A stretch of DNA of 35,235 nt from Microcaldota archaeon (GTDB lineage: Archaea > Micrarchaeota > Micrarchaeia > Micrarchaeales > Micrarchaeaceae): contig DAHXLY010000003.1 of assembly GCA_027365735.1 (NCBI GenBank), positions 1 to 35,235 of the forward strand, given 5' to 3'. A model generated the notes under the pieces. It had not been told where the DNA came from. It did no database searches and saw only the letters and a list, made by a program, of their open reading frames with translations. This document shows, in pieces, positions 7,772 through 15,977 of this stretch (position 1 is the first letter of the stretch; every line of letters begins with the position of its first letter). The translations under genes were made by a program, and so were the position numbers.

Positions 7772-9253
7772 ATGGCGGACAAGAAACCAAAGAGGGAGGA
7801 GAGCAAGGGCGATAGCTCCAAGGTGACGTTCAACATCGACAAGGCCAAGAACTTCCCGGACTGGTACGACCGCGCGATAGAGGTTGCGCAGATGGTCGAC
7901 ACCCGCTACCCTCTCAAGGGCATGAACGCGTGGATGCCTTATGGATTCAAGGCGCTCAAGCTGATGATGCGTCAGATGGAGATGCTGCTCGATGCAAAGG
8001 ACCACCACGAGGTCTATTTCCCGATGCTCGTTCCGGAGAGCATCTTCGGGAAGGAGAGCGAGTTCCTGAAAGGATTCAGCGGTGAGTCGTTTGTCGTGAC
8101 CCACGCTGGAAAAAACCCGCTTACGGAGAAGCTCTACATCCGCCCCACCTCTGAAACGGTCATGTATTCTATGGTCCGCGAGTGGATAAGGTCTTTCGCC
8201 GACCTGCCTTTGAAGTTGTACCAGACCGTCAATGTCTTCAGGTATGAGACTCGAATGACAAGGCCGATGTTAAGGGTTAGGGAGGTCGTCAAGTTCAAGG
8301 AAGCCCATACCTTCCATGCCACCTCCAAGGACGCCGACAGCCAGATAAAGGAGGGGATCGAGATTTATTCGGAGTTCTTCGACATGCTGATGATTCCATA
8401 CCTGGTAGTCAAGACCCTGCCGTGGGACACCTTTGCCGGCGCGGAGTACAACTTCGACTTCATGAGCGTCATACCAGACGGCAAGGGGATAGAGCTCGCC
8501 TCGGTGATAAACCTCGGCACGAAGTTCGCCAAGGCGTACGACCTGAAATATGAGACAGAGAAGGGAGATCATGAATACGTCCACCAGACCTGTTACGGCA
8601 TATCCGAGAGGGAGCTCGGGGTGGTGATGGCGATACACGGCGACAACAAGGGCCTGATTCTGCCTCCGCTGATCGCTCCGATACAGATTGTGATAGTCCC
8701 GATTTACTTTGCGGGCAGGGAAGACCCAGTAAGGAAGATGTGCAACGAGGTTCTTGGAAAGCTCACCAAGTTGGGATTCCGTGTGGAGTTTGACGACAGC
8801 GGAAAGACTCCCGGTGAAAAATACTACAAGTGGGAGGCGCGCGGAGTCCCGGTCAGGATCGAGATCGGCCCTCGCGATGTGGAGGCTGGAAAGGCCGTCA
8901 GCGTAAGGAGGGACACCGGTGCAAAGGCGTCTGTCCCAGTCGCTGAACTTGAGAAGTCGATACGCCTGGCATTTGAGGAGATAAACAAAACCCTGAAGGA
9001 GAACGGTCAGAGGTATTTCTCGGCGCGCGTTCTTCATTTTGCCACTACGAAGGAGGTTAAGGAGAAGTACACCGAGAGGTTGGGGATGTTGGGGCTGCCG
9101 TGGTGCGGGGACCAGGGGTGTGCCAAGAAACTGGAGAAAGATATCGACATCCCTACAATCGGGTTCAAGCCATACGAAGGCAAGGGCCAGAAGTGTGCGT
9201 CGTGCGGAAAGACCGCTGGGGTAACAGAACTGTTCTTTGGTAGGACGTATTAG
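7772..9253 (+). CDS. proS: Prolyl-tRNA synthetase, archaeal/eukaryotic type
   Basis: Charges tRNA-Pro with proline (class II aaRS). A charged N-terminal lead precedes the catalytic core: RPTSETVMYSM near residue 124 (the TxE proline-site motif), then motif 2 (RYETRMTRPMLRVREV...EAHTFHAT) near 157-183. There is no bacterial INS editing domain. The anticodon-binding domain follows (about 300-400). The C-terminal Zn-type domain has Cys pairs (CGDQGC and CASCG) and ends FFGRTY, the conserved terminal Tyr of this subtype. The 493-residue length is normal. The ATG at 7772 is preceded by a TATA-like GTTATTAA near 7721-7728 and a short leader. The gene is transcribed divergently from the flippase. 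Confidence 0.97.
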   Translation: MADKKPKREESKGDSSKVTFNIDKAKNFPDWYDRAIEVAQMVDTRYPLKGMNAWMPYGFKALKLMMRQMEMLLDAKDHHEVYFPMLVPESIFGKESEFLKGFSGESFVVTHAGKNPLTEKLYIRPTSETVMYSMVREWIRSFADLPLKLYQTVNVFRYETRMTRPMLRVREVVKFKEAHTFHATSKDADSQIKEGIEIYSEFFDMLMIPYLVVKTLPWDTFAGAEYNFDFMSVIPDGKGIELASVINLGTKFAKAYDLKYETEKGDHEYVHQTCYGISERELGVVMAIHGDNKGLILPPLIAPIQIVIVPIYFAGREDPVRKMCNEVLGKLTKLGFRVEFDDSGKTPGEKYYKWEARGVPVRIEIGPRDVEAGKAVSVRRDTGAKASVPVAELEKSIRLAFEEINKTLKENGQRYFSARVLHFATTKEVKEKYTERLGMLGLPWCGDQGCAKKLEKDIDIPTIGFKPYEGKGQKCASCGKTAGVTELFFGRTY

Positions 9254-9345
9254 TAAAACAAAAAAACAGATAAATTCGAACACTTGTTATTGCAAAGTTA
9301 TCTACGTCGAAAATCCAAACAATCGTTGAAAGGGCTCTCAAGTTG

Positions 9346-9486
9346 ATGCAAAAGGGCATCGCGATGAAGAAATGGAAGTTCAACAGAGAAGAACTTTACA
9401 GCCGAATGTCTTTCGGTGTGTATAGCCACACTACGTTATTCGTCCATGGTAGGGTTCGCTTTATAAAGAAGCCGCCTGAGGCTTAA
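9346..9486 (+). CDS. Possible small protein (46 aa), uncharacterised
   Basis: This ORF is too short for the track. It reads from the ATG at 9346 (or the TTG at 9343) to the TAA at 9484-9486. The product is basic and protein-like (MQKGIAMKKWKFNREELYSR, ending FIKKPPEA). The same frame stays open upstream to about 9275 without a conventional start. No clear Shine-Dalgarno motif is seen. The promoter of the following HAD gene (TTATAAAG at 9461-9468) lies inside its 3' end. It could instead be chance coding in the 247-nt gap after ProRS; there is no recognised homology. Confidence 0.3.
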   Translation: MQKGIAMKKWKFNREELYSRMSFGVYSHTTLFVHGRVRFIKKPPEA

Positions 9487-9500
9487 TCCTTTAGACCAGC

Positions 9501-10109
9501 ATGGGCGACAAGAAGATCATCGTCTTTGACCTAGATGGTGTGTTCTGGGACGACGTGCAGATGAAGCTGCGAAAACACCTGCGCACCACCAGCACCCCGA
9601 TAGCCCAGGCTTTTTGCGAGGCTGTGGTGCTGCCTCTGAACAGCTTCCCTGCGATGGTTGCGCGCTCTACAAAAGACCTGAAGAAGGGCGTCCTGGTCAA
9701 GGAGGCCATCGATGCCGCGAGGACCCTGGCGGAGGACGGTTGGGAGATTTTCATAAGGACCAGCAACCCGACGATAGACACCGACGAGCTTGAACGGCTG
9801 CTTGCAAAGAGGAAAGTGCCGATCGAAAGGGTGCTTGAGACCTCTTCCATGGCCGGCAAAGCGGACATGATCGATGGCGTAAGGCCCGTAGTGGTGGAGG
9901 ACAACCCCATTGTCGCCCTGAAGGCGGCGAGAAGGGGTTGCAGCGTGGTGCTTCTCGTAAAGGACTACAACCGATTCGGAAGCTGGCTGGCCAGCAAGGT
10001 GAACCGCAGCATAACCAGGATAAGGGCGATGGACGAGACCGTCGAGGCCGTGCGGAGCCTGGCGAGAACCGAGATGCCCAACCGCAGGAAGATCCTGTCG
10101 GTCGCCTGA
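9501..10109 (+). CDS. HAD-superfamily hydrolase
   Basis: Predicted Mg2+-dependent phosphatase or related HAD enzyme in the cytoplasm. Motif I is IIVFDLDGVFWDD at the N-terminus. Motif II is the IFIRTSN segment near residue 91. The C-terminal acidic motif is VVVEDNPIVALKAA near residue 132. The region between motifs I and II is short and helical, so the cap is small. The last 50 residues are charged and helical. The substrate is unknown. The TATA element TTATAAAG at 9461-9468 predicts a start site near 9490 and a leader of about 10 nt. Its stop codon (TGA) directly abuts the stop of the convergent TrpRS gene with no intervening base. Confidence 0.75.
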   Translation: MGDKKIIVFDLDGVFWDDVQMKLRKHLRTTSTPIAQAFCEAVVLPLNSFPAMVARSTKDLKKGVLVKEAIDAARTLAEDGWEIFIRTSNPTIDTDELERLLAKRKVPIERVLETSSMAGKADMIDGVRPVVVEDNPIVALKAARRGCSVVLLVKDYNRFGSWLASKVNRSITRIRAMDETVEAVRSLARTEMPNRRKILSVA

Positions 10110-11216
10110 TTAATCCTTGAAGATTCCCATCCTCTCGATAATCGACTGTACGTCGACGTCCTCGTTCTTCAGGAGTATTTTTTCTATGTCCCTTGGCGTT
10201 ACTTTATCGTACCTCTTCCTAAATTCGCCTACTCTCTTCATCAGCTTTTCAAACAGCATCTGCTTCAGCTCGCCGCTCAGCAGCTTGCCGGACCTGTACT
10301 CCTCCCCTATCTTATCGGACTCCTTCTCCGAGAGGAAGTAGCTCTTCAGGTAGAGGAACGCTACATCAACATCAGGATTCCCTCCAAGCCTGCGGTGCTC
10401 CTCAACGCTGGTCTGGCCACCGCTGAAAGCCGCCATTACCTTCTTCTTGATGCTCTTCTCATCCTCAAGGAAGAATATCGCATTGTTCCTCGACTTCGAC
10501 ATCTTGTTTCCGTCGGTGCCCGGGAAGAACCTCGAATGCAGCACGGCTGGCTTGTTGTAGCCGAACTTGTCCGCCATGTCCCTGCACACCCTGAGGTGCG
10601 CGTCCTCGTCAGGGCCGATCGGCACCAGGACGTTGGGTATCCCCATCGTCTGCGGAAGGGTCACGTGGGCCGCCTGGACCGCCGGATAGAAGTGCAAACC
10701 CGCGTTTTGGTCGTGGGTGTACCCGTACACCGCCCTGATCTCCGACATCGTCACGCCCCTCGACAGTTTTATCGCCAGATTGTAGATATCGGTGTAAAGA
10801 TAGTCGATTATGATGTGGGTCTTGCCCGGGTCGAAGCCCATGCCTATCATCGTCCTCACTAGGGTTAGAGCGTTCTTCATCGCCTCCTCCTGGGTCTTGA
10901 CCTTCAGCGAAACATAGCTTTCATCATCTGAGATAGGGATGAACACCTTCAGTCCGTGCTCCCTTTGGAAGTACATGTTGGTGTCAAACACGCCAAGATG
11001 GCCAAGGTGCATGTTCCCGCTAGCGTTGAACCCCGACACTATGGCGCACTTCTCGCCCCTCTTGAGGCTGGAATAGAACTTGTCGAAGTCCCTGTGTGAA
11101 TAGATCAGGCCTTTGTTGAACGTGTAGAAGTCCGGAAGGCTCTTGAGCTTGTCGATGCTGTCGGCTCCGAAGGAGGTGAGGAGCTTCTTGTTGTCCGCTA
11201 GAAGGTCATCCGGCAT
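10110..11216 (-). CDS. trpS: Tryptophanyl-tRNA synthetase, archaeal/eukaryotic type
   Basis: Class I aaRS that charges tRNA-Trp. It has a short helical N-terminus and the HIGH-type motif ASGNMHLGHLG (residues about 66-76). The family-typical PIGPDEDAHLRVCRDMA segment contacts the substrate. The KMSKS loop is exact (DGNKMSKSRNNAIF, about 236-249). A C-terminal helical anticodon-binding region follows, including the GGxxxxxEHRRLGG element typical of archaeal TrpRS rather than TyrRS. The length of 368 residues is normal for archaea. The track start is a GTG at 11225. The ATG at 11216 is equally placed after the AT-rich promoter near 11250-11265, and I prefer it. The stop abuts the HAD gene's stop. 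Confidence 0.93.
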   Translation of the reverse strand: MPDDLLADNKKLLTSFGADSIDKLKSLPDFYTFNKGLIYSHRDFDKFYSSLKRGEKCAIVSGFNASGNMHLGHLGVFDTNMYFQREHGLKVFIPISDDESYVSLKVKTQEEAMKNALTLVRTMIGMGFDPGKTHIIIDYLYTDIYNLAIKLSRGVTMSEIRAVYGYTHDQNAGLHFYPAVQAAHVTLPQTMGIPNVLVPIGPDEDAHLRVCRDMADKFGYNKPAVLHSRFFPGTDGNKMSKSRNNAIFFLEDEKSIKKKVMAAFSGGQTSVEEHRRLGGNPDVDVAFLYLKSYFLSEKESDKIGEEYRSGKLLSGELKQMLFEKLMKRVGEFRKRYDKVTPRDIEKILLKNEDVDVQSIIERMGIFKD

Positions 11217-11374
11217 GGTTACCACTTGCGCTCACGGCGCTACTATCCTCGAATAATACGTATTTAGCCTTTGCTTTTCGGCCAGGACGAGATATGCTGC
11301 AAGCTAGGGATGTGTCAGGCGCAACGCCAAATAAGATCCCTTCTGAACTGCATAGTATGATTTCGGTTTTTCAG

Positions 11375-11382
11375 ATATATAA
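11375..11382 (+). promoter_or_regulatory. TATA box of metG
   Basis: ATATATAA lies about 24 nt upstream of the MetRS ATG at 11403. This supports that start even though the first codons themselves look TATA-like (TTTTTTATATC). Confidence 0.55.
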
Positions 11383-11402
11383 GGCTTCTGTGCGGACTGG
11401 GA

Positions 11403-13115
11403 ATGTTTTTTATATCTGGCGCACTGTATTATACCGCAAACGGTGATTCCTTCAGGTACATAGTAACGGCAGCTCTGCCGTATGTGAACAACGTCCCACA
11501 TCTCGGGCATCTCATTAGCACGCTGCTTCCCGCGGATGTGTATTCGAGGTTCCTGAAGCTGCAGGGCAATGAGGTAGTTTACATCTGTGGCACCGATGAG
11601 TACGGAACGACCACGGAGATAGCGGCGCTCAAGCAGGGAATAACGCCGAAGGAGCTGACCGACAAGTATTACGCCATCGACAGGGAGGCGTTCGACAGGA
11701 TGGATTGCAAGCCGGACATATTCTCCAGAACCTCAGATCCGGCCCACACGAGGCTGGTGCAGTCGTTCTACGAATCGGTCAAGAAGAACGGATATTCATA
11801 CAAGAAGAACATAGAGCAGCTTTACTGCGACAGGGACCAGAGGTTCCTCCCTGACAGGTTCGTTGAAGGGACTTGTCCGCACTGCGGGTTCGAGCAGGCG
11901 AAGGGAGACCAGTGCGAAAGCTGCGGTAAGGTCCTCCGTCCGACGGAGCTGATAAAGCCAAGATGCACGATCTGCGGCACAACCCCGCACGTCAGGAAGG
12001 AGGAGCACGTATTCTTCGCGCTCAGCAAGCTACAGGACAAACTCTACAAGTTTGTCGGAGCCCAGACCCATTGGTTCCCGAGCTCGAGGAATTTCGCGCT
12101 CTCCTGGATCAAGGAGGGGCTCGAGGACATTGACATACAGCGCGACATAAAGTGGGGAGTCCCGATTCCTGAGGCGGGCAGCACCGGCGTATTTTATTCG
12201 TGGTTCGATGCGCCCCTAGGATATGTGACCTTCACAGAACAGCTCGGCAAGGGAAGCTGGTGGCACGACAGCAAAACTAGGCTGGTGCACTTCATCGGCA
12301 AGGACAACATCGCATTCCACACGATGTTCTTTCCTGGAATGCTCATAGCTGCGGGAGACAATTACGTGCTGCCGTGGATGGTCGCATCGTACGAGTTCCT
12401 CAACTGGGAGGGAGGCGAGAAGTTTTCCAAGTCTAGAGGAGTGGGGCTTACGGTGCCGGATGCCAACCAGCTTTACCCTGCTGATTACTGGAGGTACTAT
12501 CTCCTCTCGATACTCACGGAGAAGAAGGACGCCAATTTCTCGTGGGAGGACTTCCAGGCCAAGATTAATACGGAGCTGAACGATACGCTCGGCAACTTCC
12601 TCCAACGCACATTGGTATTCACGCAGAACTCGTTTGGCGGAAAGGTGCCCACCCCTGGCGAGTTGACCGCGGCAGACAAAAGTGCGCTCCTCGCAATCGA
12701 CACGGCTTTCGAGAAGGTGTCGAAACACCTCGGTGACATCGAGCTCAAGTCGGCGCTGGAGGAGGTGATGGGGCTTGCAAGGACCGGCAACCAGTACCTC
12801 CAGGCAGAGGCGCCGTGGAAGAACAAGGAGAGGAGCAACACGATAATATACGTCTCATTGAACGTCGCAAGTGCTCTTTCGGTGCTGCTCGCGCCGTTCC
12901 TCCCGTCCACTTCCGAAAAGATGAGGGGCTACCTTGGTGCGAAGCCCGTCAGAGACTGGGAAGACGCCAAGGAGAGGGTGAAGGCCGGCAGGGCGATAGG
13001 AAAACCGGAGCCGTTGTTCAAGAAGATCGAGGCGAAGGAGATCGCGGAGTACAGAAAGAAGTACGCTGGCGTCCCCGAGGCAAAGGCCGAGAAGAAGAAG
13101 CCAGAGAAGAAATAG
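11403..13115 (+). CDS. metG: Methionyl-tRNA synthetase
   Basis: Class I aaRS that charges initiator and elongator tRNA-Met. The HIGH motif is HLGH at residues 33-36, after VTAALPYVNN. The connective-peptide insertion carries Zn-type Cys pairs (C158/C161 and C171/C174, with C188/C191 in the second knuckle). The KMSKS loop is KFSKS at 340-344. A helical anticodon-binding domain follows, with the conserved tail region QAEAPWKN. The protein ends in a Lys-rich stretch and has no EMAP-like tRNA-binding domain at the C-terminus. At 570 residues it is within the range for archaeal MetRS lacking that domain. About 15 extra residues precede the usual N-terminal beta strand. Its TAG stop directly abuts the TyrRS stop on the other strand. 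Confidence 0.96.
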   Translation: MFFISGALYYTANGDSFRYIVTAALPYVNNVPHLGHLISTLLPADVYSRFLKLQGNEVVYICGTDEYGTTTEIAALKQGITPKELTDKYYAIDREAFDRMDCKPDIFSRTSDPAHTRLVQSFYESVKKNGYSYKKNIEQLYCDRDQRFLPDRFVEGTCPHCGFEQAKGDQCESCGKVLRPTELIKPRCTICGTTPHVRKEEHVFFALSKLQDKLYKFVGAQTHWFPSSRNFALSWIKEGLEDIDIQRDIKWGVPIPEAGSTGVFYSWFDAPLGYVTFTEQLGKGSWWHDSKTRLVHFIGKDNIAFHTMFFPGMLIAAGDNYVLPWMVASYEFLNWEGGEKFSKSRGVGLTVPDANQLYPADYWRYYLLSILTEKKDANFSWEDFQAKINTELNDTLGNFLQRTLVFTQNSFGGKVPTPGELTAADKSALLAIDTAFEKVSKHLGDIELKSALEEVMGLARTGNQYLQAEAPWKNKERSNTIIYVSLNVASALSVLLAPFLPSTSEKMRGYLGAKPVRDWEDAKERVKAGRAIGKPEPLFKKIEAKEIAEYRKKYAGVPEAKAEKKKPEKK

Positions 13116-14198
13116 TTATCGCGTTATTTTGTAAGACTTGACCTTTTCGTAAAGCTCTTTCGCCTTCTTATCTTTCTCGAAATGTTCACGGATAGGTTTT
13201 ATCTGTTTCTCAAGTTCCGCTGCCACGAAGGGCTTGAGGTCGGCCGGATGTATTTTGCCTGCCTTGTAAATTGCGATCAGGTCGTCATAGTTCTTCGCCT
13301 CCACCGGTCCGCCGAATTTCTGCGGTCTGTCGATCGTGATCGGCAGCGACTTATCATCGATTATGAGCTTGTCCAGGTAATCAAACATCGGGTTGCCCTC
13401 AATCACCTTTTCTGGGCAGTAAGCCGAATTGATCTTCTTGATTATCACATCAGGGGTGTCATGAACGAGTATCGATGAGTTCGGATCTGACTTCGACATC
13501 TTAAACGACATTCCTTCCGCATCGCTCATCGTCTTTAGGTCGGATGGTGCTCCCTTAAGCCCAAGGAGGTATGCGTGGTGCACCGCAACCGGTACTTTCC
13601 ATTTGTATTTCTGCGCCACCTCTCTTGCGAGGATGTTGGCCTTCCTTTGGTCCATTCCAAGCTGGCAGATGTCAATGTCCATTTGGAAGATATCTGTGAC
13701 CTGCATGCACGGGTAGAACAACGAGGCAGTATCCTGGGCTTCACCCTCTTTTCTGCCCATTATTGTGACCGCCCTCCTGACCCTGTCCAACGTAAGGACC
13801 TTTCCGACCCTTATGAACATGTCCCAGTACTTCAGGTCGCTCATCAGGTCCTTGCACCATACCACATTAACCTTACCTGTGTCGATGCCGGCCCCGCGCC
13901 AAACCTCAACGAAGTACCTTCCCACATCCCTTATCTTTTCTAGGTCCCCATCCATCTTGTTATTGATCAGCGCGAAGTAGTCGGCAAGGTAGAGGTTGAA
14001 CTTGATTCCTACGCTGAGCATCCTCTTCAGGTTTTTCGCCCTGAGTATGCCGAAGTGTATAGCTGCGATTCCGGAAGGCTCGAATCCGTCATAAGCGAGC
14101 GGGTGGTCGTTCGTCTGGAAGAGCCGCCTCAGCTCGTCCTCCGTGACGATCTCCTGTGCGAAGCTCTTGATCGCATCCATCTTTGTTTCAACGTCCAT
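13116..14198 (-). CDS. tyrS: Tyrosyl-tRNA synthetase, archaeal type
   Basis: Class I aaRS that charges tRNA-Tyr. The HIGH-equivalent motif is GFEPSGIAAIHFGIL (HFG at about 48-50), and the tyrosine-binding region includes ASLFYPCMQVTDIFQMDID. An exact KMSKS (SFKMSKSDPNSSI) lies at about 233-237, followed by the short C-terminal domain typical of archaea and eukaryotes. No S4-like bacterial tail is present. At 360 residues it is slightly longer than many archaeal homologues because of the charged C-terminal helix. The ATG at 14198 follows GAGAGTGGAAGC; a TATA-like CATAAAAG lies near 14240-14248. The stop is shared back to back with metG, with 0 nt between them. Confidence 0.95.
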   Translation of the reverse strand: MDVETKMDAIKSFAQEIVTEDELRRLFQTNDHPLAYDGFEPSGIAAIHFGILRAKNLKRMLSVGIKFNLYLADYFALINNKMDGDLEKIRDVGRYFVEVWRGAGIDTGKVNVVWCKDLMSDLKYWDMFIRVGKVLTLDRVRRAVTIMGRKEGEAQDTASLFYPCMQVTDIFQMDIDICQLGMDQRKANILAREVAQKYKWKVPVAVHHAYLLGLKGAPSDLKTMSDAEGMSFKMSKSDPNSSILVHDTPDVIIKKINSAYCPEKVIEGNPMFDYLDKLIIDDKSLPITIDRPQKFGGPVEAKNYDDLIAIYKAGKIHPADLKPFVAAELEKQIKPIREHFEKDKKAKELYEKVKSYKITR

Positions 14199-14271
14199 GC
14201 TTCCACTCTCTCTGCTGTGTTAGTAGTGATAATGAAGGCTTTTATGTTTTCTGTACGCCCAGAGCAGCACA

Positions 14272-15096
14272 TCAATTTTTTCCAGAAACAGCATCGACCA
14301 ACGCCCTTACCTTTTTCACGCTCACCCTTGAGTTATAGGGCTTTAGGTTTCTCTCGCCTTCAACGATTCTCCCCTCCTTCACAGAGGTGCTGACTATTGC
14401 CACATCGGCATATTCAAAAAGCGTTTTCGCATTGTTATAGCTCAGCCCGCTTCCGATGACGATAGGTATCTTAACGCATCCCCTCGCCTCCTTCAGATCC
14501 GACATGTCCGGAGCATCACCGGTCCACTCGCCAGTTATGACTATCGCGTCTGCGCCCTTCCTCTCCGCGTCAATCGCCGATTCTGAAACACTACGGCTCT
14601 TCAGAATGGTTGCGTGTTTCACCTGTATGTCAGCGAATATCTGCACCTTGTCCGCACCGAAATCGCTTCTTGTCCTAAGTACATCTTCGGGATCCGCTAT
14701 CACCGTGCCGAAGTCGGTCTTCACGCTGTCAACAAAGACCGGCACCCGGATGAATTTCGCTCCCAGTGCCACTGCAATTGCGAATGCAGATTTGTAATCG
14801 TTCCAGAGCACGCTGACACCAAGCGGGAGTTTCGTCCTCCTCTTTATCTCTGCACCAAGGTATGTCATCGCCGAAACAGTTTCAGGACCCACGTGTATCT
14901 TGTGTGGTATGTCGTAGTTATTTTCTATGATGATGGAATCAGCACCTCCATTTTCGAAGGCGGCCGCATCCTTCAGTGCCATATCCAGCACATCCTCCAT
15001 GCTTTTGAACCCCTTGTAGCCAATTAGCGGAGAAAAATGGAGCGCGCCTATTATCGGTTTGTTCCTTACGCTGTTAAAAATATCCTTTAAGCTCAA
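14272..15096 (-). CDS. BtpA/SgcQ-family TIM-barrel protein
   Basis: Member of the BtpA family (predicted TIM-barrel). BtpA was linked to photosystem I stability in cyanobacteria, and SgcQ-like members sit in sugar or nucleoside loci. The archaeal role is unknown. Family signatures visible are the N-terminal KPIIGALHFSPLIGY, the IIIENNYDIP strand, LPLGVSVLWNDYKSA, FIRVPVFVD, and ADAIVITGEWTG with VIGSGLSYNNAKTL (probable phosphate-binding loop). The 274-residue length is usual. The start is a TTG at 15096 preceded by AGTGAG. It lies downstream of and co-oriented with a nucleoside phosphorylase gene about 76 nt away, which suggests nucleoside or ribose metabolism. A palindrome separates the two. 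Confidence 0.82.
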   Translation of the reverse strand: MSLKDIFNSVRNKPIIGALHFSPLIGYKGFKSMEDVLDMALKDAAAFENGGADSIIIENNYDIPHKIHVGPETVSAMTYLGAEIKRRTKLPLGVSVLWNDYKSAFAIAVALGAKFIRVPVFVDSVKTDFGTVIADPEDVLRTRSDFGADKVQIFADIQVKHATILKSRSVSESAIDAERKGADAIVITGEWTGDAPDMSDLKEARGCVKIPIVIGSGLSYNNAKTLFEYADVAIVSTSVKEGRIVEGERNLKPYNSRVSVKKVRALVDAVSGKN

Positions 15097-15158
15097 CGTC
15101 TCACTTATCCTGTGGTATAGTTCGATGCTATTAATCTAATTATATTGTGGGTACTAAT

Positions 15159-15174
15159 AATAAAAATTTTTATT
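15159..15174. terminator. AT palindrome between the phosphorylase and btpA-like genes
   Basis: AATAAAAATTTTTATT is a perfect 16-bp palindrome overlapping the TAA stop of the phosphorylase gene and lying about 63 nt upstream of the btpA-like start. On the minus strand it provides a T-run, so it may terminate the upstream gene. An operator role is the alternative. Confidence 0.35.
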
Positions 15175-15949
15175 AGCGTTGTGGGAACATCGTGGCCGCA
15201 ACTTTCACCAATCTCTTATAACCTATCAGCCTGTTATCTTTCATCCCGGTCCATTCCTCATCTAGGACATCTGATACAGTGAACACTGCAGCTGCACGCC
15301 TCTTGAAAAGTTTTGCTACAGTAAACAGCGTTGAAGCTTCCATCTCAACGTTCAAAATCCCAATTTTACGGTAGTGTAGAACTTCCTTATACGTTTCTCT
15401 GTAAGGCGCATCTATGGTCCAGGTTGGACCCTTTACGTACTTGAGGCCTGATCTTTCCACCGCATTCTCTAGTTGCTTTGACAGCTGTCTGTCCGGATAT
15501 GCATATAGAGAGGGCCTGGCATAATGGTGCGAAGTACCCTCATCCCTGACGGCCTTAGTGCAGATTGTTACCTCATTGATTCCTAACGATTTTGTTAACG
15601 AACCAGCGATGCCTAAAATTATGAAATTGTTTATTCCATAGTACGAAAGCTCTTCTACGACGGTTGCAGTCAATGGTGCGCCTATCCCGAGTTTGAGCAT
15701 TATTACTTGTTTGTTTTTGGAAAGGAAGACATCCAAATAGTCCCCATAGATTTTTTTGTAGCGTTTAAGCTCCAAGGGTTTCTTTGCAAAACGTATCATG
15801 TGTCTAGAGTACACGAGTATTGCTGTCTTAAGCTGTTTAGGTCTACTAATACTACGGCTCTTGAAAAACACCTTCGGCGTCACCATCGGTTCAAAAGTAT
15901 GCTTTTTCTTATACTTTGGAAACGCTGTTCCACTAGTCATTTTTTTCAC
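15173..15949 (-). CDS. Nucleoside phosphorylase (uridine/purine phosphorylase family)
   Basis: PNP/UDP-phosphorylase superfamily enzyme that splits nucleosides with phosphate into base and ribose 1-phosphate in the cytoplasm. Visible features are a glycine-containing strand-loop (IMLKLGIGAPLTATVVEEL), the central FIILGIAGSLTKS segment, RDEGTSHHYARPS typical of uridine-phosphorylase-like members, and NVEMEASTLFTVAKLF, where the Glu-Met-Glu contacts ribose. The end is AVFTVSDVLDEEW. Base specificity cannot be read from the sequence. The start is a GTG at 15949: the TATA element TTAAAAG at 15971-15977 is centred 25 nt upstream, although an in-frame ATG follows three codons later. That promoter overlaps the 3' end of the upstream ksgA gene. 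Confidence 0.85.
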   Translation of the reverse strand: MKKMTSGTAFPKYKKKHTFEPMVTPKVFFKSRSISRPKQLKTAILVYSRHMIRFAKKPLELKRYKKIYGDYLDVFLSKNKQVIMLKLGIGAPLTATVVEELSYYGINNFIILGIAGSLTKSLGINEVTICTKAVRDEGTSHHYARPSLYAYPDRQLSKQLENAVERSGLKYVKGPTWTIDAPYRETYKEVLHYRKIGILNVEMEASTLFTVAKLFKRRAAAVFTVSDVLDEEWTGMKDNRLIGYKRLVKVAATMFPQR

Positions 15950-15970
15950 ATGGTGGATTTGAATGCACAG

Positions 15971-15977
15971 CTTTTAA
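15971..15977 (-). promoter_or_regulatory. TATA box of the nucleoside phosphorylase gene
   Basis: TTAAAAG on the minus strand, centred 25 nt upstream of the GTG at 15949 and overlapping the last codons of ksgA. Confidence 0.5.

Noticed and set aside
6748-7902. Minus-strand 384-aa ORF
   Set aside because: It overlaps the flippase in another frame and extends into ProRS; Arg/Gly-rich shadow sequence.
8270-9283. Minus-strand 337-aa ORF
   Set aside because: Antisense to ProRS, which has unambiguous class II motifs.
11226-11402. Possible tRNA or ncRNA between trpS and metG
   Set aside because: No cloverleaf could be folded; the interval is explained by two divergent promoters.
12216-12910. Minus-strand ORFs within metG
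   Set aside because: Shadows of MetRS; no start signal and no domain.
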